DNA of 64,000 nt from Nostoc linckia z4 (GTDB lineage: Bacteria > Cyanobacteriota > Cyanobacteriia > Cyanobacteriales > Nostocaceae). The notes under the pieces are model-generated. The model worked only from the letters and a program-made list of their open reading frames with translations, was not told where the DNA came from and ran no database searches. Positions 1 through 8,486 of the stretch are shown piece by piece. Position numbers and translations under genes: made by a program. The stretch covers positions 128,757 through 192,756 of the forward strand of contig NZ_LAHA01000001.1 of the NCBI RefSeq assembly GCF_002608075.1, given 5' to 3'. The first letter of the stretch is position 1. Each line of letters starts with the position of its first letter.

Positions 1-376
1 CAATGGCGTAGCGGATAGAACGCTCTAACAAAGGAGCCGTTAATTGGCTTTTTTCCAAATAATCTGCGGCTCCAGCTTTCATGGCTTCTAGGTCTATTTC
101 CCAATCGCCCTGACCGGTGAGTAAAATCATTGGAGAAGAACAACCGTTGGCAATGGCTTCGCGTAATAGTTCTAGTCCATTGTGCGCCCCCAAACGGTAA
201 TCTACTAGATAAATGTCATGTTGCTGCCGAGCAATGGCGCTTCTGGCCGCTTGATAATTATTCACCCATTCTAGGTCGCACTTTGCCACCCGGAATTCGC
301 CGAACCAATAACGAGTCAATATATAATCATCTTCATCATCATCAACGAACAGAACTTTGATGGGGCTGTTGTCCAT
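1..376 (-). CDS. Response regulator receiver protein, 3' end cut by window edge
   Basis: The visible 125 residues form a CheY-like receiver domain. It has the acidic cluster VDDDEDD near the N-terminus, a phospho-acceptor Asp in YLVDYRLG, and a conserved Thr in ILLTGQGD. It would accept a phosphoryl group from a histidine kinase in the cytoplasm. The ATG at 376 is preceded by a GGGAG ribosome site. The start overlaps the end of the upstream receiver gene by 35 bases in another frame, so the two are translationally linked. The kinase at 1276-4626 is the obvious partner. The C-terminus lies outside the window, so an output domain (for example GGDEF, or PAS plus kinase) cannot be excluded. Confidence 0.85.
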   Translation of the reverse strand, partial: MDNSPIKVLFVDDDEDDYILTRYWFGEFRVAKCDLEWVNNYQAARSAIARQQHDIYLVDYRLGAHNGLELLREAIANGCSSPMILLTGQGDWEIDLEAMKAGAADYLEKSQLTAPLLERSIRYAI

Positions 377-839
377 ATTCGTCTCCCATTACTTCTGTTG
401 GCAGTTTCACAGTTTCAAACCAGTATTTTCCTACAGTTTTCATTACCTCAACTAAAGAAGCAAAAGTCACTGGCTTAATGATGAAGGAGTTTGCACCTAA
501 GTCGTAGGTATTATATATATCTTCTTCAGTACTTGAAGTTGACAGTATAATCACAGGAATTCGCCGCAGTTGGGGGTCAGTTTTTATTTCTTTGAGTGCC
601 TCAAAACCGTCTTTTTTCGGCATATTCAAATCTAATAAAATCAACCCTGGATGTGGTTTATCGCTGTCGGTGGCATATCGACCACGATGGTATAAATAAT
701 CCATCAAGTCTTCGCCATTGGTGACGATGTACAGTTCAATTGGCAATTGACTTTCTGCCAAGGCCTCACGAACTAACATCCTGTCATCTTCGTCATCATC
801 AGCCATTAAAATTGTGACGTTTGTTTCTCGACCGTTCAC
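342..839 (-). CDS. Rcp1-like single-domain response regulator
   Basis: A stand-alone receiver protein of about 165 residues. It resembles the Rcp1/CheY-like regulators that partner phytochrome-type kinases in cyanobacteria: acidic pocket ADDDEDD, phospho-acceptor Asp in LLDLNMPKKDG, Ser/Thr switch in ILSTSS and Lys in FIIKPV. There is no DNA-binding domain. The open frame runs upstream to 977, but I chose the GTG at 839. It has a strong AAGGAG site about ten bases upstream, and the receiver fold begins a few residues later. The in-frame ATG at 860 lacks a ribosome site. It lies downstream of the cyanobacteriochrome kinase on the same strand and overlaps the next receiver gene, so a phosphorelay role is likely. 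Confidence 0.85.
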   Translation of the reverse strand: MNGRETNVTILMADDDEDDRMLVREALAESQLPIELYIVTNGEDLMDYLYHRGRYATDSDKPHPGLILLDLNMPKKDGFEALKEIKTDPQLRRIPVIILSTSSTEEDIYNTYDLGANSFIIKPVTFASLVEVMKTVGKYWFETVKLPTEVMGDEYGQQPHQSSVR

Positions 840-1275
840 TATGCATCGTCTCCTTTGCATTGGTTTATTAGTATGAATCAAGTTATTAACTTGGCACAGA
901 TGGCAACTCGCACATTGACAAAAATATGCAAATATGCAGTCAATATATTCAGCTACAGAAGCTGCTTTTTTTAACAATAAACGGCATGTTGTAATCAGAA
1001 AGTCGGTATGAAAAAAACAAACTATGTTAATAAAAGTTAATTAAGCTAAAACCATGTTTCCTTCTACCTTCTGCCTTGCAGTCTCCTACTTTATCGTGAT
1101 AACAAATATTCGCTCCAACTTACTTAGTCGTCTGAAAGGGCAAATAATCGCATCTGATTAATGGTTCACATAATGGTCAATCTATACAATCAATAAGTCC
1201 CAGAAAATAAAGGGCACAATTGTACAATTAAGCTAATTTTTTGGTCTGTTCTTAATCCCTCTCTAGGAAGAAAAA
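840..1275. other. Intergenic gap between kinase and response regulators
   Basis: About 435 bases with no supported gene. The open frame of the downstream receiver extends into it, but without a ribosome site. No inverted-repeat element or clear terminator was seen. Whether kinase and regulators share a transcript cannot be decided from sequence. Confidence 0.5.
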
Positions 1276-4200
1276 TTAAGGGACAGAATTAACTGATAAT
1301 GTGACAAAAAACTTCGAGCCTTGCCCTGGTGTGCTTTGGGCTACGATCGCTCCATCATGACGTTCGATAATTTTGCGACAGATGGCTAAACCTATACCAG
1401 TCCCCTCGTATTCACCATTACTATGTAAACGTTGAAAAACATTGAAAATGCGATCGAGATACTTTTCTTCAAAACCAATACCATTATCTTCTATAACTAT
1501 TTCGCAAAGGTCAGAACTGTTACACAGTTTATTTGTTTGATTGTTTAAAATGCTGCCATAAATTTTGATTACAGGTGGTATTTGTGGGCGGTGAAATTTG
1601 AGAGCATTACCGATGAGATTTTGCAACAATTGGCGCATTTGTACCGGATCGGCTTGAATGGTGGGTAACTCGCCGATTTCTACGGTTGCTCCAGTTTGCT
1701 GGACATAGATTTCTAAATCAGATAATACTTCTTGGGCGATGTTTGCTAAATTTACCCATACAAAAGGCTGGGCCCTGGTGGTAACTCGCGAAAGTGTCAG
1801 CAAGTCTTCAATTAATGTCTGCATTCTGTTGGCAGCATTCTGCATCCGTTCTAAGTAATCCCGTCCCTGTTCCGTTAAAATATCACCGTAGGAAACCTTC
1901 AGCCGATCGCCAAAGGTTTTAATCTTACGCAGTGGTTCTTGCAAATCGTGGGAAGCCACAAATGCAAATTGCTGTAATTCTTGATTGGAACGGGCGAGTT
2001 CTTGCCGTTGGCGAATTTCTTGTTCTAAAATTTGGCTTTGAGCTAAGGCGATACCGATTTGATCTGCTAGTTGTTGCAAAAGTTCAATTTCCCAGCTAGT
2101 CCACTCACGAGGATGGGCGCACTGATGGGCAATCAACAATCCCCAGAGTTCATTTTTCAGTAAAATCGGCACTACAAGGTTGGCTTTGATGGCGAATCTT
2201 TGCAGCAATTCCATGTGACAAAGTTGAATATCGGCTTCTTTGATGTCCCTAATGGAACTAATTCCCCCCTGGCGGTAACGTTCGATACAATTTTCACGAA
2301 AGCAAAAGTCAGTAATTTCCTGCCCCATAACAACAGGCAAACCGGGAACTACTGCTTCTTGAACTGCCATAAAACAGCCATTTGGCTGTAGGCGCAAGAT
2401 TAATACCCGATCGGCAAGCAGTAGCTTTTGCACCTCTATGACGCTCGTTTGCAGAATTTCATCAATTTGTAAAGATTGACGAATTTTCAAAGTGATATTA
2501 GCGAACAATTGCGATCGCATGTTTTGGCGTTGTAATTCTGCTTGCACGCGGTTGCGTTCGCGTAGGGCGGCTTGACGTTCGGTAATATCCATCATTGCCC
2601 CCATAATTCGCACTGGCTTACCGATTTGGTCGTGGACAACGTAACCGCGATCGAACACGTAGGCGTAGGAACCATTACTGCGGCGAAAACGGTATTCATT
2701 TGACCAAAATTTTTCACCGCTCTCGATTAAAGCACGCGCTTGGTTAGCAATTCTCTGCCTGTCGTCTGGATGGATATGTTCGCTCCACCAATCAGCAGTA
2801 AAACTGATTTGCTCTGGGGAGTAACCAAACAGTGTTTGTAAAGTTTGATTCCACCACACTTTGTTAGTCAGCAAATCCCAGTCCCATAATATATCGTTGG
2901 TAGCACGGGCAACAATTTGGAAGCGTTCTTCGCTTTGACGCAATTGTTCTTCTGCTAATTTACGTTCCGTGATATCCGTATGACAACTAGTCATCCGTAC
3001 TACATTGCCATCTTCGTCCCAAACTGCCTGACCGCGATTCAAGACCCATTTGTAAGTACCATCTTTACACTGAATTCGATGTTCGCTGATGAAAAACGGA
3101 GTCATTTGGGCAAAATGATCGGCGATCGCTTGTCTAACAAATCCTCTATCATCTGGATGCAAGCGTGCTGCCCATTCATCAAAATCATCAGAAATTTCGT
3201 CTTCTTCATAACCAAGCATTTCTTTCCAACGAGTGGAAAAAAAGACTTGATGATTTTGAACGTTCCAGTCCCAAATACCATCATTACTACCCTGCACCAC
3301 TAACTGACAGCGTTCTTCGCTTTCTTTGAGGGCGTTTTCCACCTGTTGACGCTCAATGGCAGCAGCGAGAATATTAGCAATAGATTGGAGAAAATAAATT
3401 TCATCTTTGGTGAAAGTCTGGTGTCTGGTTGTGTGTGCCCCTAAAACTCCAAAAGGACGCTCTTGACCGTGAATTACTACGCTAATTCCGCTCACTACTT
3501 GATGGTCGTGTAGCAGTTGTGGCCCATTAAATCGCGTTTCGCTTCGCAAATCCTTGACAATCACCGGGCCGCAAGAAAGCAGGGTATAACCAGCTTGCGA
3601 ATTCATCAAAGCGCTGACAGTGGCCTTTCCCACCAAACCAGGTTGCCAACCAATTCCAGCCCTTAGCAGTAATGCATTACCATTTGGCAGTAGTTCTAAA
3701 ACTTTACAGTACTCAACTTTTAAGCATTGAGCGACGATGCTGACACACAAGTTCATCAATGTAGTTAAGTCTGTTCCAACTAAGGCTATTTGACTGAGTT
3801 CTGCCACCATTGCTTGCTGGTTTGCCTGAACTTCTAGTGCTTCCTCTGCTTGCTTGCGCTTGGTGATGTCTACCTCAATTGCAGACATTCCCACAGCCAT
3901 CCCTAAGGCATCCCGACAGACAACTCCTTTGCTTGCCAAATGGCGAATGCTACCATCTAGCAAAATAACTCGAAATTCAATGTCGTATTCTAGCCCATTT
4001 TTAATGGCTTGCTGGTGCGATCGCTTGACAAAATCCCGGTCTTGGGGATGAACGCGGTTAATAAAAAAATCATAAGTATCGTTAAAACTACCTTTTTTCC
4101 AACCAAAAGCTGTTTCTAGGTTACCTGAATAATTAATTTCGTTAGTCACAAAATCCCAATTCCAAATGCTCATACCAGCAGACTCTAATGCTAATCTCAG

Positions 4201-4626
4201 CTGTGCTTCTTGCAGTTGTGCTTGGGCAGTTTGCTGTTGTAATTGTTGCTTAGTACGATGAGCTTCCAGAAGACGGCGCAATCTTTGACGTAATATCGGC
4301 CATTGAATCGGCTTAGTAATAAAATCAGTAGCACCCGCAGCAAAAGCTTTTTCCACAGATGCCTGGTCATCAATATCAGTAACTATTAATACTAGTGTTT
4401 CTTTGCCATCGGAGAGTGTTTGCAGTTGAGTGCAACAACTAAAACCATCCATTTCTGGCATCATGGCATCTAACAGGACTATATCTGGGTGTAGACGAGT
4501 ATAGGTAGCGATCGCCTCTAAACCGTTACTCGCTTCTACCACCTGATACCCTGCTTCTTTTAATAGCTGACACAGATACATTCGCATTAAATGGTCGTCG
4601 TCTACAACCAAAATCAGGTTTGTCAT
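1276..4626 (-). CDS. Cyanobacteriochrome hybrid histidine kinase (REC-PAS-GAF-PAS-PAS-CBCR GAF-HisKA-HATPase)
   Basis: About 1116 residues, soluble, no membrane segments. Domains in order: receiver (2-120, Asp53 in LLDAMMP), PAS (142-262), GAF (277-427), two PAS (437-557, 567-687), second GAF (717-862), HisKA (885-950, His893 in SHDLQEP) and HATPase (992-1112, DNGIGF and GTGIGL boxes). The second GAF reads as a bilin-binding cyanobacteriochrome domain. It has DFCF (DXCF motif, Cys775), a Cys803-His804 pair and the ANLVVPIL and WGLLIAHQC segments typical of that family. It is therefore probably a light sensor that phosphorylates the two receiver proteins downstream. ATG at 4626 was chosen over an in-frame TTG at 4650; neither has a clear ribosome site. 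The N-terminal receiver suggests it also takes input from another kinase. Photocycle colour is not predictable here. Confidence 0.88.
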   Translation of the reverse strand: MTNLILVVDDDHLMRMYLCQLLKEAGYQVVEASNGLEAIATYTRLHPDIVLLDAMMPEMDGFSCCTQLQTLSDGKETLVLIVTDIDDQASVEKAFAAGATDFITKPIQWPILRQRLRRLLEAHRTKQQLQQQTAQAQLQEAQLRLALESAGMSIWNWDFVTNEINYSGNLETAFGWKKGSFNDTYDFFINRVHPQDRDFVKRSHQQAIKNGLEYDIEFRVILLDGSIRHLASKGVVCRDALGMAVGMSAIEVDITKRKQAEEALEVQANQQAMVAELSQIALVGTDLTTLMNLCVSIVAQCLKVEYCKVLELLPNGNALLLRAGIGWQPGLVGKATVSALMNSQAGYTLLSCGPVIVKDLRSETRFNGPQLLHDHQVVSGISVVIHGQERPFGVLGAHTTRHQTFTKDEIYFLQSIANILAAAIERQQVENALKESEERCQLVVQGSNDGIWDWNVQNHQVFFSTRWKEMLGYEEDEISDDFDEWAARLHPDDRGFVRQAIADHFAQMTPFFISEHRIQCKDGTYKWVLNRGQAVWDEDGNVVRMTSCHTDITERKLAEEQLRQSEERFQIVARATNDILWDWDLLTNKVWWNQTLQTLFGYSPEQISFTADWWSEHIHPDDRQRIANQARALIESGEKFWSNEYRFRRSNGSYAYVFDRGYVVHDQIGKPVRIMGAMMDITERQAALRERNRVQAELQRQNMRSQLFANITLKIRQSLQIDEILQTSVIEVQKLLLADRVLILRLQPNGCFMAVQEAVVPGLPVVMGQEITDFCFRENCIERYRQGGISSIRDIKEADIQLCHMELLQRFAIKANLVVPILLKNELWGLLIAHQCAHPREWTSWEIELLQQLADQIGIALAQSQILEQEIRQRQELARSNQELQQFAFVASHDLQEPLRKIKTFGDRLKVSYGDILTEQGRDYLERMQNAANRMQTLIEDLLTLSRVTTRAQPFVWVNLANIAQEVLSDLEIYVQQTGATVEIGELPTIQADPVQMRQLLQNLIGNALKFHRPQIPPVIKIYGSILNNQTNKLCNSSDLCEIVIEDNGIGFEEKYLDRIFNVFQRLHSNGEYEGTGIGLAICRKIIERHDGAIVAQSTPGQGSKFFVTLSVNSVP

Positions 4627-5405
4627 TTGTGTTTGTGATTTGTCAAACAAGTTTCAGAGACACTGTTGGCGAATTAGAGTTCGCCGATCTTTTGGTTGAG
4701 GGAACAGGGAACTCTTAACAATGAGGGTTTTAATTAGAAACCCACCGATGCCTAAGAAGTCCGGCGACTGCGTCGGGCGGGGTAACACTCCCCTTCCAAC
4801 ACCTCCTCTGTTGCCTCTTGCTTGTTAAGAGTTCCCTTTAAACCCCTTTTGTTCGCTGCACAAGAGTTAATTGGATATTTTTTACTTGTCAGTCCCTAAG
4901 ACTTTGAAAATACGGTCTAGACCTTATTGTACTGAGTACTATTGTGAATTTTTTTATCTACTACTGTGGGAATCGCTGTTTTCCACTTAAAAGTCCTTTG
5001 TACATCAATGTTTTGGGCTAACTTGAACTAAATATCAAGATTTCTTGACATTTATATCTAAAAATTAGATGCATATCGCTTAAATGTCATAAAAACATGA
5101 CATAGCGATCCCACAATAGCTAATAAATTCGTGGAATAGGCAAAAAATCTATTCCAACCCCTTGATCCCTACATATGCTTAGTGGTTAATATTGACTTAA
5201 CAAATACAGCTTCTCCGATCCCAAAGAAATGCTAATTTCGGCATAGCTAAAGGATTATTCATAGGAAACGACTTCAATTTAAAAACAGACTAAAAACTTA
5301 AAAACTGGGCAAAACCAGGAGTCAGGAATAAGAAATTCATCTGGAGTGGATGACATTTTATATCGCATTCTTTAACCAGGGGAAATCATTTACCGCTTAA
5401 ACTAC
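4627..5405. other. Intergenic region with inverted-repeat element
   Basis: Nearly 780 bases without a supported gene between the divergent kinase and DUF4912 genes. Its left part holds the 15-bp inverted repeat at 4707-4836. The rest is AT-rich and presumably carries both promoters; I could not place them. Confidence 0.5.
4707..4836. repeat. 130-bp element with perfect 15-bp terminal inverted repeats
   Basis: GGGAACTCTTAACAA (4707-4721) is the exact reverse complement of TTGTTAAGAGTTCCC (4822-4836). The 100-bp interior is GC-richer than its surroundings and has no open reading frame of note. This looks like a small non-autonomous mobile element (MITE-like). No second copy was seen in the window. 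Confidence 0.6.
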
Positions 5406-5419
5406 TGGAGGCCAAAGTA

Positions 5420-6664
5420 ATGGCAAAAGAACGCCCGCCACTAGAGGAGATGACCTTACGGCAACTGCGTAAAGTCGCCAGCGAATATAGCATCTCTCGC
5501 TATAGCCGAATGCGTAAATCCCAATTGCTGGCATCAATTCAAGAAGTCCAGCGCAGCAAAATTTCGCTTAGTCCATCTCGTTCATTGGAGGCACAAGAAA
5601 CCGTGGAAGCAGCTAAGTTTGAATTAGGTCAGGAAGATCGAACTGGTGGATCTCTTGCTGATGTTGATGAAGGACTCCCAGATCTGCCTTCTGGTTATGG
5701 TGAAAGCCGGATTGTACTTTTACCCCGCGATCCTCAATGGGCTTACACCTACTGGGATGTTCCCAATGAACATAAAGAAGAACTCCGCCGCCAAGGGGGA
5801 CAACAGCTAGCACTGCGGATTTATGATGTTACCGACATCAATATCGATTTTCAAAGTCCCCACAGCATTCAAGAATATCCAGCTGACGAACTAGCAAGAG
5901 AATGGTATTTACCAGTTCCAGTTAGCGATCGCGATTATGTCATCGATATCGGCTACCGTGCTGCTGATGGTCGTTGGTTAATACTCGCTCGTTCCGCTAG
6001 AGTACATATTCCCCCCGTATATCCTTCTGACTGGATTGAGGATGTGTTCATCACCGTCAACTTTGAAGAAGATTTGCGCGGCAAAACTCAATACGAACTC
6101 GTTCCACCCGCCAAGAAAGTGGCAACAGCTGGTGCAAATGGCGGCGGTAACCCCATTTACGACCAAATCTTTGGTTTAGCGGAATCTGCCGAAGCACAAC
6201 GCGTTGCTGGTTCTCTGTTTGGCTCCATGCAGCAAGCTGGTTCAGTACGCCACGAACAAGCCATCAGTTCCTACATATTCCCCTCTGGTGTAGGTATGTG
6301 GGCTGTTCCCACCACATCTGGTTTAACCATGTCCGGTGTGGGAATGTCTGGTGTAGGCTTCTCAGCTTCCGCCGTACCAGTGCGTCCGCGCAAGTTCTGG
6401 TTAATAGCCGATGCTGAACTGATTGTTTACGGTGCAACCGAACCCGATGCCACTGTAACCATTGGCGGCCGTCAAATTCAACTGAATCCAGATGGTACAT
6501 TCCGCTTCCAAATGTCCTTCCAAGATGGTTTAATTGACTATCCAATTGTGGCTGTGGCTGCTGATGGCGAGCAAACTCGGTCAATTCAAATGAAATTCAA
6601 TCGTGAAACACCATCCCGGAACACTAACACCAAAGAAGAAGCCGTTCTAGAGTGGTTTTCTTAA
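5420..6664 (+). CDS. DUF4912 domain protein with Rho-N-like N-terminus
   Basis: 414 residues. The first 40 or so (LRQLRKVASEYSISRYSRMRK) resemble the small helical Rho N-terminal/SAP-like fold often linked to nucleic-acid binding. Residues 90-230 match the DUF4912 pattern (LLPRDPQWAYTYWDVPNEHK, then RIYDVTDI). A Gly/Ser/Val-rich linker and a beta-rich C-terminal segment (FWLIADAELIVYGATEPDA) follow. The family is conserved in cyanobacteria but its function is unknown; DNA or RNA binding is only inferred. The start is fixed by a GGAGG site eight bases upstream. A hairpin terminator follows directly, so it is probably monocistronic. Confidence 0.85.
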   Translation: MAKERPPLEEMTLRQLRKVASEYSISRYSRMRKSQLLASIQEVQRSKISLSPSRSLEAQETVEAAKFELGQEDRTGGSLADVDEGLPDLPSGYGESRIVLLPRDPQWAYTYWDVPNEHKEELRRQGGQQLALRIYDVTDINIDFQSPHSIQEYPADELAREWYLPVPVSDRDYVIDIGYRAADGRWLILARSARVHIPPVYPSDWIEDVFITVNFEEDLRGKTQYELVPPAKKVATAGANGGGNPIYDQIFGLAESAEAQRVAGSLFGSMQQAGSVRHEQAISSYIFPSGVGMWAVPTTSGLTMSGVGMSGVGFSASAVPVRPRKFWLIADAELIVYGATEPDATVTIGGRQIQLNPDGTFRFQMSFQDGLIDYPIVAVAADGEQTRSIQMKFNRETPSRNTNTKEEAVLEWFS

Positions 6665-6708
6665 GTTTTAGTTCTCAGATTAACTCCAGACTGAAATTTT
6701 AAATTATT

Positions 6709-6740
6709 CCCCGCTATAGTAATTCTGTAGCGGGTTTTTT
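6709..6740 (+). terminator. Rho-independent terminator after the DUF4912 gene
   Basis: Stem CCCGCTA (6710-6716) pairs with TAGCGGG (6728-6734), followed by a run of six T. It sits about 45 bases after the stop and ends just before the next start codon, so the downstream gene needs its own promoter or read-through. Confidence 0.75.
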
Positions 6741-6742
6741 GT

Positions 6743-7675
6743 ATGATTATGTCTAAAAAAAATTTACTTTTGTTATTTATGGCGATCGCTGCTGCTAGCT
6801 TATTAGTAGGTTGTCAAAAAATAGCAGCTAATTCAGTTTCAAAAGCTTCTCAAACTTGTCCGGGAAAAAATCCCAAATTCAGTATTGATTTTTTTAAAAC
6901 GAACAATCAAGGACAGAAAAATTCCCAAGGTATTAACCACGTAATTATTTTTAATCCTAAATCCCCAGAATTAGATTTTAAAGTTAATGTTGGTTTAGCT
7001 CATCAACTCTACGCCAAAGATGGTCAAGGAAAATTACGAAAAGAATATATCCCAAAACAATTTCGCGAACTCATTGTTGGTGATAACGCGAAATTAAATG
7101 GACAGTTACCCATTGCGGCAATTAACGCCGATTATATAGATACCGCCGATCAACCACAAGGCTTAAATATTTCTCGTGGCGTAGAATATTCAGGAGCATT
7201 TAAAAATAAACGTTCTTCCTTTGGTATATCAGGAGGTTTATCCACACAACGACAAGCCACCATTCAAGCTGGTAGAAGAAACAGCAATGTTCTCAATTAC
7301 AATTTAGTAGGGGGTAATGGTAGATTTTATCGTCAGGGTAAATTTAAAGATATTTGTGAAGATTTAGGAGAATTTGCTTGCAAAAGTGCAACTAATCGGT
7401 CTATGGCAGCTATTACTAATCAAGGTTATGTAATACTATTAGTGAATGACGCCAAAGCTAATTCTGATATTAAATTATCTCCGATAAATCAAGAGTTATT
7501 ACCAGATAAATTTGATAATGTCTTGGAAGGTATTGCTAAGAATAACTGTTTAGGGAAGATTCAAGAAGGAATTTTATTTGATGGGGGTATGTCTCCAGGA
7601 TTGTATTATAATCAAAAGATTTATGTAGAAAATTATGGCCCCATTGGTTCAGTTTTTTTAATTTATAAAAAATAA
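6743..7675 (+). CDS. Phosphodiester glycosidase-family (DUF2233/NAGPA) lipoprotein
   Basis: About 310 residues with an N-terminal hydrophobic signal ending in a lipobox (SLLVGC, Cys24), so it is probably a lipidated envelope protein. The rest fits the phosphodiester glycosidase family: AAINADYIDTADQPQGLNIS in the middle and a conserved FDGGMSPGLYYN motif near the C-terminus (LDGGxS in relatives). Substrate unknown; in bacteria the family is linked to glycan or phosphodiester metabolism. Two in-frame ATGs (6743 and 6749) are possible, neither with a good ribosome site. The 5' end touches the preceding terminator, an unusually tight arrangement. Confidence 0.75.
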   Translation: MIMSKKNLLLLFMAIAAASLLVGCQKIAANSVSKASQTCPGKNPKFSIDFFKTNNQGQKNSQGINHVIIFNPKSPELDFKVNVGLAHQLYAKDGQGKLRKEYIPKQFRELIVGDNAKLNGQLPIAAINADYIDTADQPQGLNISRGVEYSGAFKNKRSSFGISGGLSTQRQATIQAGRRNSNVLNYNLVGGNGRFYRQGKFKDICEDLGEFACKSATNRSMAAITNQGYVILLVNDAKANSDIKLSPINQELLPDKFDNVLEGIAKNNCLGKIQEGILFDGGMSPGLYYNQKIYVENYGPIGSVFLIYKK

Positions 7676-7730
7676 ATATAAAAAATAAATTATTTTTGTA
7701 TGTCAAACAAAATACCCACCCACAAGTGCA

Positions 7731-7749
7731 GGTGTGCGTTTTGCACACC
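7731..7749. repeat. Short hairpin repeat downstream of the glycosidase gene
   Basis: GGTGTGC, a five-base loop, then GCACACC: a perfect seven-base stem. It lacks a T tract, and similar CCCCACAAGAG flanks occur at 52,790-52,830. It is better read as a dispersed palindromic repeat than as an intrinsic terminator. Confidence 0.45.
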
Positions 7750-7851
7750 CCACAAGAGTTTATAGGACTTATCCAATTCACCTATCTACCCATTCACTCA
7801 TTAAAAACTTTAGCAGAATCTAGGTTTTGGGGTTTGAATTGAATTTGTTGC

Positions 7852-8289
7852 TCATACTACACTCAGCATGAAATTAATCCGCTGTTCAAAGTCTAGCTGT
7901 TTAATGATTGCTGTAAATTCATCAGTTTCACTTGGTAGTTGATAATCAGATGGTACTGGGATGATAGTTCCATCTTCCATACCTTGTGCTAACAACAGCC
8001 AGACTTCCAATTTAGCGTTAGGAATCAAAGTATTGTAGCTTTGGGAGATGTCATTAGCTTTACCTTGAAGCAAATCGCGTTGTGCTTGCAGTTGTTCTTG
8101 GTGAGATAAAACTTTAATTCGATCGAACACTGCTTTTCCAAGGGATTCTACACTTGGAGGAGGTGCAGGTTGTAACTGGTTTTTAATATCTAGGTAACCA
8201 AACCAAAGTATACCTAGTTGAGTATCTACATCGAAGCGTCGAAAAATTTCTAAAGCTGGTTTTGTGCTTTCGTTAACTGCGTAAGCCAT
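7852..8289 (-). CDS. Helical carotenoid protein (OCP N-terminal domain homologue)
   Basis: 145 residues, only the all-helical carotenoid-binding domain of orange carotenoid protein, without the C-terminal NTF2-like domain. Conserved elements include [11 protein letters not shown] (Trp and Tyr of the carotenoid tunnel) and [19 protein letters not shown] (OCP Trp110 region). Family members bind a ketocarotenoid and quench singlet oxygen or excited phycobilisomes, depending on clade. The ATG at 8289 is chosen over an in-frame TTG at 8301 because TTGGAG lies just upstream of it. No partner C-terminal-domain homologue or ketolase gene is adjacent. A second, diverged paralogue lies at 52,951-53,442. 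Confidence 0.88.
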   Translation of the reverse strand: MAYAVNESTKPALEIFRRFDVDTQLGILWFGYLDIKNQLQPAPPPSVESLGKAVFDRIKVLSHQEQLQAQRDLLQGKANDISQSYNTLIPNAKLEVWLLLAQGMEDGTIIPVPSDYQLPSETDEFTAIIKQLDFEQRINFMLSVV

Positions 8290-8486
8290 AAAAAACTCCA
8301 AAAAAGTCTAAGTTTTTGAGAAAATTATTCTCAATGCTTCATCAAAGTTAACGAATCAAGGGAAACCAATAACTCTACTTATGGTATGAACGGCATTCAC
8401 TACAGAAGACAGATCGTAGATAACTCAAATTGCTACTTATAAAAATGCTCAATTGAATGTATGGATTTTCTGGCTAAAATTGGGAA

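Noticed and set aside
130-360. 76-codon plus-strand open frame at the left edge
   Set aside because: It is the complement of a clear receiver-domain gene, with no ribosome site and no recognisable domain.
861-977. Cys-rich N-terminal extension of the second response regulator
   Set aside because: A strong AAGGAG site precedes the GTG at 839, and receiver domains start directly after it.
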